Source of the DNA: Triticum aestivum
Taxonomy: Eukaryota; Streptophyta; Magnoliopsida; Poales; Poaceae
Length of the DNA stretch: 64,000 nt
Assembly (NCBI RefSeq): GCF_018294505.1
Contig: NC_057795.1
Span: 231,364,643-231,428,642 of the forward strand
Direction: 5' to 3'
Positions 57,840 through 64,000 of this stretch are shown here, one piece after another; the first letter of the stretch is position 1; every line of letters begins with the position of its first letter. The notes beneath the pieces are model-generated. The model did not search any database. It was given only the letters and a program-made list of their open reading frames with translations, and was not told the DNA's origin. A program made the translations under genes and the position numbers.

Positions 57840-57949
57840 ATAAGGATTCACCTTTTCACCTACGCCTTCTTCCGCCTTTGCTTATCCATCTCCGCGCACT
57901 CGAGCTCCAGCGCCCAAGCCCGCACATCTCGTCTCAACCTTCCCCAGTC

Positions 57950-60900
57950 ATGTCTGGAGCGGGAGGCAAGTGGATGACCTCCTCCGTTACGGAGGAGCAC
58001 ATCGAAAGACTGCGCAGCGTCGGCTACCTGTCCGGCGACAGTGCGCACCGGCTGCCCGGCGAGGGGCAGCTCATCCCCACCCCCAGGCCCCATGAGAGGG
58101 TCGTTTTTTCTTCCCCACTTCCTCCGCGGACTGGGTTTTCCACTTCACCCCTTTGTCCGGGGGCTCATGTTCTACTACGGCCTGGATTTCCATGATCTGG
58201 CACCGAACTTCATCCTCAACATCTTGGCGTTTATCGTCGTGTGCGAGGCCTTCCTCTGCATCCAGCCCCACTTCGGCTTGTGGCTCAAGACCTTCAATGT
58301 CAAGCCGAAGGTAGTGAAGGACACTCAAGCGGAGTGCGGAGGCGCCATGTTGGGCAAGATGCCCAATGTCCTTTGGTTCGAAGGGGCCTTCGTGGAATCC
58401 GTCAAGGGGTGGCAATCGGGGTGGTTCTATATCACTGAGCCGCGCGACCCTAAGTGGGCGGCGGCCCTCGAGTTCAGATCTGGTATCCCCACGCAGCTCA
58501 CCTCCTGGAAAGAGAAGGGCTTGATGTGGGGTAGTTCGGAGGAGCTGACGGGACTCCAAGCCTGTATCCAGAAGCTGGTGAAGAAGCTCAGGCTGGTTAA
58601 CATGGTCCAAGTCATGCTCGTCTGCCGGATTCTCCCATGCCAAGAGCGGGCATTCAATCTGTGGGAGTTCAATCCGGAACAGCACCAGGCGCTGAGCGGG
58701 CTCTTCGACACGACGTAAGAAGGCGCCTAGAGGGTGCTGTTCAAGGGCGCCGAAGCCCCCGCATCCGCGACTGAAGATCGCGGATTTCGCTCGCAGCGCC
58801 AAGCCAACGAGGTAAGTGATTCTACCCCTTTACGGGACACTTGCTTTTCATAGTTTGACTCTATGCGAGTTTTAATTTCCCCTTTTCCTTTGACAGGACT
58901 GGATGAGGAAGGCGGAGCAGATTATCTGCCCGGCTCCTATGCCAGAAAACCCAGTAGACGCCCGTCTAGCGAGGCTGCTGGTTCCGGCACCACACGTGGT
59001 GCCGGAGAAGAAGGCCAAGAAGGAGGCCACGGGTGCTCGAAAGAGTTCCCGTTTTCAGGTGTCCGACGACTCCGGGGCGGACTCCTCCCCTGAAAACGAG
59101 GAGGAGAAGGAGGACTCTCTCCCAGAGGAGGTAGAGAGGAAGAGGAAGGCTTCCCCAACAGGGGAGGCCGAAGGGTCCAAGAGGGGAAGGACTATTCCCC
59201 CGGACAGCTCCGCCAACATCAACGTTGGCGAGGAAGAATGGCCTTCAAGGGCCAGGCCTTCGGCGAGATCATAAGTATTCGGATTCCTGAATGATTTATA
59301 ATTTCTTTTTCTGCATCACATAGTGTCATTCTGATGCCGCATGCTGCCTGTAGTCCGGCCAATGATGATCTCCCCGCTTCATCGAGCGGGTCGTTGGCTC
59401 CGTCGGATGTAGACTCCATCCCGACCGCCTTCACCCCTTGCGACACCAAGGACGCCGAGGTGGGATCCCAAGAAGGGATCCATCAGGGGGAGGCTCCGGA
59501 GGCGCCACAAGGCAGCCTCCCGGACTTTGCGCCGAACTCCACATCAGAACCCGCAGTGGTTCCGGAGTCCGGCCGGCGGCCCCTTCGCAGGAAGGGCAAG
59601 ACCGTGACGCCGGCGGCTTCCGTCCAACCGGAGGCGCCGGACAATTTGTTGGAGGCTCTCCAGAGCGCTTCCATCGAGGAAGAACACCGCACTATTATGA
59701 GTGCGGTGATTCAGAAGGTACAGCTCGCCAAGAGCGGGCTGACCGAAGCCTGCAGTAGCCTTCTATCAGGCTTTGAGGTAAGAAGATAAAAATATGCAAT
59801 GTAATACCGCATAGACAGTAGCCCCTAATGCTCGGTTCGGTGTTCGGAAAGAAAAGCCGGACTGAGGATCTGAAAAAAAAGAAGATATACGCAGGGTTGC
59901 TAAAAAATTATGTCAATATGGGTTGCAGGCTGCACTGCTGACCTCTGCCATACTGACTGCGGAGGTCGGTGCTTTGAAGCAGGAGCTCGAGCGGTCCGAG
60001 CAAGAGCTCGGCCGCGCCAAGAAGCAGCTCCAGGACAAAGAAGGTGAGTAACACCATTTTGAACTTGTACCTTACAGAAAAGGATTTAGGTTGCAACAAA
60101 AAATAACAAGGATAACATGGGTACTGCAGGGGCCACGAACGAGGTGGCGACCCTGAAGGAGGCCGTGTCTGCGGCCGAACGCAATGCGGCCGCGGAACGG
60201 GTAGAGCGAGAAAAGCAGGAGGCGCGGGTGGCGGTGGTTCAGCAAGAACTCCAGGCTCTCATGGAAAAGCATGAGAGTTTGGAGCGTGACTCAAAGACTT
60301 GACAGTCCGAGCTTGCCTCGGCTCTCGAAAGTGCCAAGACTGCCAAGGCCGATGCCCATAAGTCCCTTCAGGAGATTGAGTTGATGAGGAAGATAGCGGC
60401 GGGTAAGGCATTTTTCATGCAAAGCAAGCATGTGAATGTAAATTACGTGTTACTTACCCGAATTCGGAGCTCTCCAGGGGCGTTTGCAGATCTGCCTTGC
60501 AGCGTGTCTGATGCCGCCGCATTCTACCGAGCCGAGGAGGGGAGCTTAACGGAGAAGGTCTTCTGGTCTCAGTATGCTGAGGCCGGCCATCCGGTGCCCC
60601 CTAGCGACCAGCTGAAGCAGCTGGTCGAGCTCCACAAGGTGGCTGAGCAGGCCATGAAGGGCCGTCCGGCTGTGGCCTGGAGAGGCCATGCCTGGGAGCT
60701 ACTTCGGTCTCGTGCGACGGTTGGTGGATGCGTGCCCCTGGGTGGAGGCTATCAAGCGCTCCGCCTGAATTGAAGGTGCTCGTCGGGCCCTTGCCCGCGC
60801 AAAGGTGCATTGGGGCAAGCTGGATGCGGAGAAGCTAATCACTGACGCGCCACCAGCGGGCAAGGAATATCGTACGCCCGAGATGTACTATAAGACTGTC

Positions 60901-60957
60901 CTGAAGGGTGCCCGCAAAATTGCGGATGAGTTCCCCAGGGATGTAATTATTGAGTAA
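57950..60957 (+). pseudogene. Antisense multi-exon gene of Fatima-type element (Transposase_28-like), copy 3
   Basis: Colinear with 8173-11175. Exons: 57950-58811, 58897-59270, 59354-59777, 59929-60043, 60130-60402, 60490-60957. Junctions are GT-AG except the exon 2 donor, which reads ATAAGT where copy 2 has GTAAGT. Exon 1 holds the gypsy-type-transposon-like domain (RLRSVGYLSG, FVRGLMFYYGLDFHDLAPNF, GWQSGWFYI). Exon 2 is Lys/Glu/Ser-rich, ending near GEEEWPSRARP. Exons 4-5 look like coiled coil (ERSEQELGRAKKQL). Exon 6 ends DVIIE. Defects: an extra T near 58108, TAA and TAG near 58718-58735, a CGA-to-TGA change near 60301, and a frame break near 60680. Function unknown; inactive here. Confidence 0.72.
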
Positions 60958-62154
60958 ATTCGCAATGTGTTATCTTGTGCGCTGAAAACTTTGTTCATAT
61001 GCGCTAAGCAATGCTTGTTAATTTAGAATATTACCTTCTGTGCGGCCATTTATTAAATCTGAGAGATGGCAAGTCGTCGGCTTCAGCCCCCATGCCACGA
61101 GTGCTGGGGTGTTCGGGATAAACTTGAGCGCTCTTGTTCCCATTTTTGGGTCCATCTAGGGAGGCGCTCAACACAACGAACAAGGCAACCGGACTTATAG
61201 TGCTTGAACACTCTCACTTAGCCATAGAATTCTATAATTTTAAATTTCGGCGAAGCCCCTAGTATTCGGAAGACCGAATTCAGGGCGCTATCCATGCCTT
61301 CGTCGGACATTATCCGGAACTTCGCTCGAAGCGGCGTAGGTCTTTAAGGACGCGAAAGGACCTCTCGAACAGCGACCAGTCTCTCGCCTTATCATGACAG
61401 TCAGTTTTAGCTTTCTCCACTGAGGCGTTAACCCGGCTCAACCGGGGCGCAATCGCAGTGGTTCTCCTAGTGCTACCTTAGCCGATAGAACGGAACGTAA
61501 GGTGCCAAACATGGGAGCCGGGCAAACCCAACTATTGACCCAAGACATGATTCGGAGCCGATTCATATAATGCTATAAGTTCGGGGTGCCGCACTTGTGA
61601 AAGTGTTCGGACTTTATCACACCATAATGCGGGGAACGTAAGCCCCTGGTGTATTTGTCCGTACCAAAATGTACGGATGCAACATGTCGTAAATGAACAT
61701 ATATATATAAGGTAATGCAATTATCGGCAAAAAGTGCTGCATTTTATTCGAGAAGAGCTGCTATGAGTGCGGAATGATACAAATAGTACGGAAAGCAAGG
61801 GATTGGACGAATTAAAGGCGTCTCCCTCCAGGGGTAGGCCGCGGAATGGTGTATTTAACAAATTTAATGCTCGTAATGGAGACCACCTGAGTGTTCGTGG
61901 CGGCCTTTGTCCCTCCCTGGCTGTTGCATCATGAGTTCGGCAGGTTCGCCGCCGGACAGACTTCTGTATAAAAAAGAGAGAAATAAAAGATAAAAAGAGC
62001 GACACACTTGGGAGCCCCTGGTGTGGTCGAACCGCACTCTGGGTCTGTTGTGGTTGTGCCTCTCCCCCTATGCCCATGGTATCTCCAGGGCGTAATTCTG
62101 TATGCGGAGAGTTTGTCTTACAATTGTACGAGGGCTGGGGTTGAGGCCGCATTG
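60958..62154. other. Non-coding spacer of copy 3
   Basis: Reverse counterpart of 6958-8172. It includes the conserved stretch around 61070-61250 that copy 2 has at 7880-8070, and no credible frame. Confidence 0.6.
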
Positions 62155-63530
62155 CTACACGTGCTCGGAACGTGCCAGGTGGTCTTGGTTGATGTTGCTC
62201 CGGGCGCGTTTGGCCGTGTCCGGTCGTTTAACGGCCAGACTCAAAAATTGCCTTAAAAGGCTGCTCTGTACTTCTGCCGCGAGAGCCGCTGTATGTTCCT
62301 CCGTTCGGAGGGAGCGTTCCATGTTTCCATTGACCGTGATGACTCCACGAGGGCCTGGCATCTTGAGCTTAAGGTATGCATAATGCGGCACCGCGTTGAA
62401 TTTTGCGAACGCGGTTCGTCCGAGCAGAGCGTGATAGCCACTACGGAACGGGACTATGTCAAAGATTAACTCCTCGCTTCAGAAATTATCCGGGGATCCG
62501 AAGACCACTTCCAGTGTGACTGAGCCTGTACAACTGGCCTCGACACCTGGTATGACGCCTTTGAAGGTTGTCTTTGTAGGTTTAATCCTTGAAGGGTCTA
62601 TGCCCATCTTGCACACTGTATCCTGATAAAGCAGGTTCAGGCTACTGCCGCCATCCATCAGGACTCTCGTGAGGTGAAATCCATCGACGATTGGGTCTAA
62701 AACCAATGCGGCGAATCCGCCATGGCGGATACTGGTCGGATGGTCTCTTCCATCGAAAGTGATCAGGCAAGAGGACCATGGGTTGAATTTTGGGGCGACT
62801 GGCTCCATCGCGTATACGTCCCTTAGTGCACGCTTCCGCTCCTTCTTGGGTATATGCGTTGCGTATATCATGATTACCGTCCAAACTTGAGGGGGGAATC
62901 CCTTTTGTCCTCTGTTGTTCGGCGGCCGGGTCTCTTCCTCGTCATCGCTGTGTAGCCCCTTGTCATTGTATTCGTCGATTAATTTGCCTGCCTGCTTGAA
63001 TACCCAACAATCTCTGTTGGTGTGGTTAGCTGGCTTTTGGGGGTTCCATGTATTTGACAGGAGCGGTTGAGTATTCGGTCCAAACTGGACAGGCCCGGAG
63101 TGGTTCTTTTGAATGGCTTCTTCCGTTGACCGGGCTTGGAGCCTCGGAATCCGGCATTGACTGTCGTATCCTCATTGCTGTCGCCGTTAATGTAGCGTTT
63201 GTTTTTGTTTCGACGCGACCTGCCATTGCGGTCCTTGATATCCGGACTGCCAACATTTTTGCTGAGGTTGTTGCTGCGAGCTAGCCAGCTATCCTCTCCC
63301 GCACAAAAGCAGGTCATGAGTGATGTGAGGGCTGCCATGGATTTCGGCTTTTCCTGTCCTAGGTACCGGGCCAGCCACTCGTCGCGGATGTTATGTTTGA
63401 AGGCAGCGAGGGCCTCTGCATCCGGACAGTCGACGATTTGATTTTTCCTTGTTAAGAACCGTGTCCAGAATTGCCTGGCCAATTCGTCTGGCTGCTGGAT
63501 TATGTGGCTTAGGTCATCTGCGTCCGGTGC
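62155..63530 (-). pseudogene. Gag-protease of Fatima-type element, copy 3, truncated and broken
   Basis: Starts inside Gag (PDADDLSHIIQQ at the right edge), with RDEWLARYLGQEKPKSMAAL, the degenerate knuckle (NHTN then C) and LMDGGSS (near 62640), and ends after ARSEHV at 62155. Breaks: a frameshift in a C-run near 63045 and a TGA at 62479 where copy 1 has Arg (CGA), a CpG transition. The N-terminal Gag half is missing. Confidence 0.82.
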
Positions 63531-64000
63531 TCGCTTCCCCGGCCGCCGCACCTTGCCAAATTGCGCCCCCATCCTCGTTTGCACCTCCTTAACTCAGCCC
63601 TGGCACTTGCCGACGCCGGAGCTTGCCGCAGCGAGCACGGGCATGGTGCAGCCAAGGTAACAGTGCGCTCATGCCCCTGTGCTCGTCGCGTACCGCGCTC
63701 CTGTGCTCGTTGCTGCTCGTCTACAACCCCTGCGTGATCTTCGACGCCTTCTTCCCCTCTAACTGATGCCATTTGTCGCCGGGCGACACTCCAGAGAGCT
63801 CTGGGAAGCTCTCGATCCCCGCCTCGGCCTCGCCTATAAATAGAGCTCCCCGAGCTCATTTCTTTCCGCACACACTCTCAGCACACATCCACAACATCGT
63901 AGGAAGCCGCAGCCCGGCCGGTCAGGCCTCTAGCCGTTGTCCCCGCCCCCAGCTCGCCAGGGATCCATGTCCATTTCCCCCTCCCTCTCTAGAGCCGCTC
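63531..64000 (+). other. Unassigned GC-rich, promoter-like segment (probable LTR of another element)
   Basis: Begins where copy 3 similarity stops. GC- and pyrimidine-rich, with TATAAATA at 63835-63842 followed by a CCGCACACAC/CACATCCACA leader-like stretch. The composition resembles the promoter blocks of the long LTRs elsewhere in the window, but I see no clear homology to them. The minus-strand frame at 63509-63871 is a composition artefact in my view. Confidence 0.4.
63835..63842 (+). promoter_or_regulatory. TATA box in GC-rich segment
   Basis: TATAAATA within CGCCTATAAATAGAGC, a strong plant-type core promoter match; its element is unknown. Confidence 0.55.

Larger units (their letters stand above)
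56859..63530 (-). mobile_element. Fatima-type non-autonomous Gypsy element, copy 3 (5' truncated)
   Basis: Minus-strand copy: 3' LTR 56859-57399, antisense gene (plus strand) 57950-60957, spacer, gag-protease 63530-62155. Similarity to copies 1 and 2 stops within gag at about 63530, so the acidic ORF, leader and 5' LTR are absent. The left flank before the LTR is AGGGC; no partner TSD is available. Confidence 0.87.

Overview
This window looks like intergenic DNA of a large grass genome, most likely Triticeae (wheat, Aegilops or a relative). I found no plausible single-copy host gene. Almost all of it is nested LTR retrotransposons, mostly Ty3/Gypsy, plus one Stowaway-type MITE. The lineage call rests on LTR termini, retroelement domains and the layering of elements. 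Family names (Fatima-type, Sabrina-type) are from recall and were not searched.

Layout. 1-12811: two copies, in opposite orientation, of one non-autonomous Gypsy family (471-bp LTRs, gag-protease but no reverse transcriptase, plus an antisense spliced reading frame), one inserted in the other. Both lie in the gag of an older chromodomain Gypsy element (Tekay/Del lineage) at 12812-27360. That host's RNase H region is split by a 7.56-kb Sabrina-type element (15300-22856, 5-bp TSD ATCCA). 27757-28339 is an integrase relic. 28439-42851 is a Stowaway MITE split by a complete 14-kb chromodomain Gypsy element on the minus strand (28480-42726, TSD TTCAA). Its left LTR contains a 10-N gap that is probably an assembly overlap error. 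42854-44668 is unassigned AT-rich DNA. 44669-54095 is a LARD-like element with long LTRs and no recognisable genes. It is cut off by another minus-strand Gypsy-like fragment (54096-56858), which is itself cut by a third copy of the Fatima-type family (56859-about 63530). 63531-64000 is an unassigned GC-rich promoter-like segment.

How the parts work. The 28480-42726 element once encoded a full polyprotein (gag, protease, RT, RNase H, integrase, chromodomain). One continuous frame remains, broken by only four TAG codons, next to an intact extra 266-aa sense frame upstream of gag. The Fatima-type copies encode gag-protease only and would need RT and integrase from a partner. Their antisense gene (six inferred exons, own TATA box, putative gypsy-type-transposon/Transposase_28-like N-terminus) has the same structure in both complete copies here. 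I see no CRISPR array, rRNA, tRNA or other novel cellular system. The best leads are the antisense retroelement gene, the extra sense ORF, the head-to-head LTR junction and the assembly duplication.
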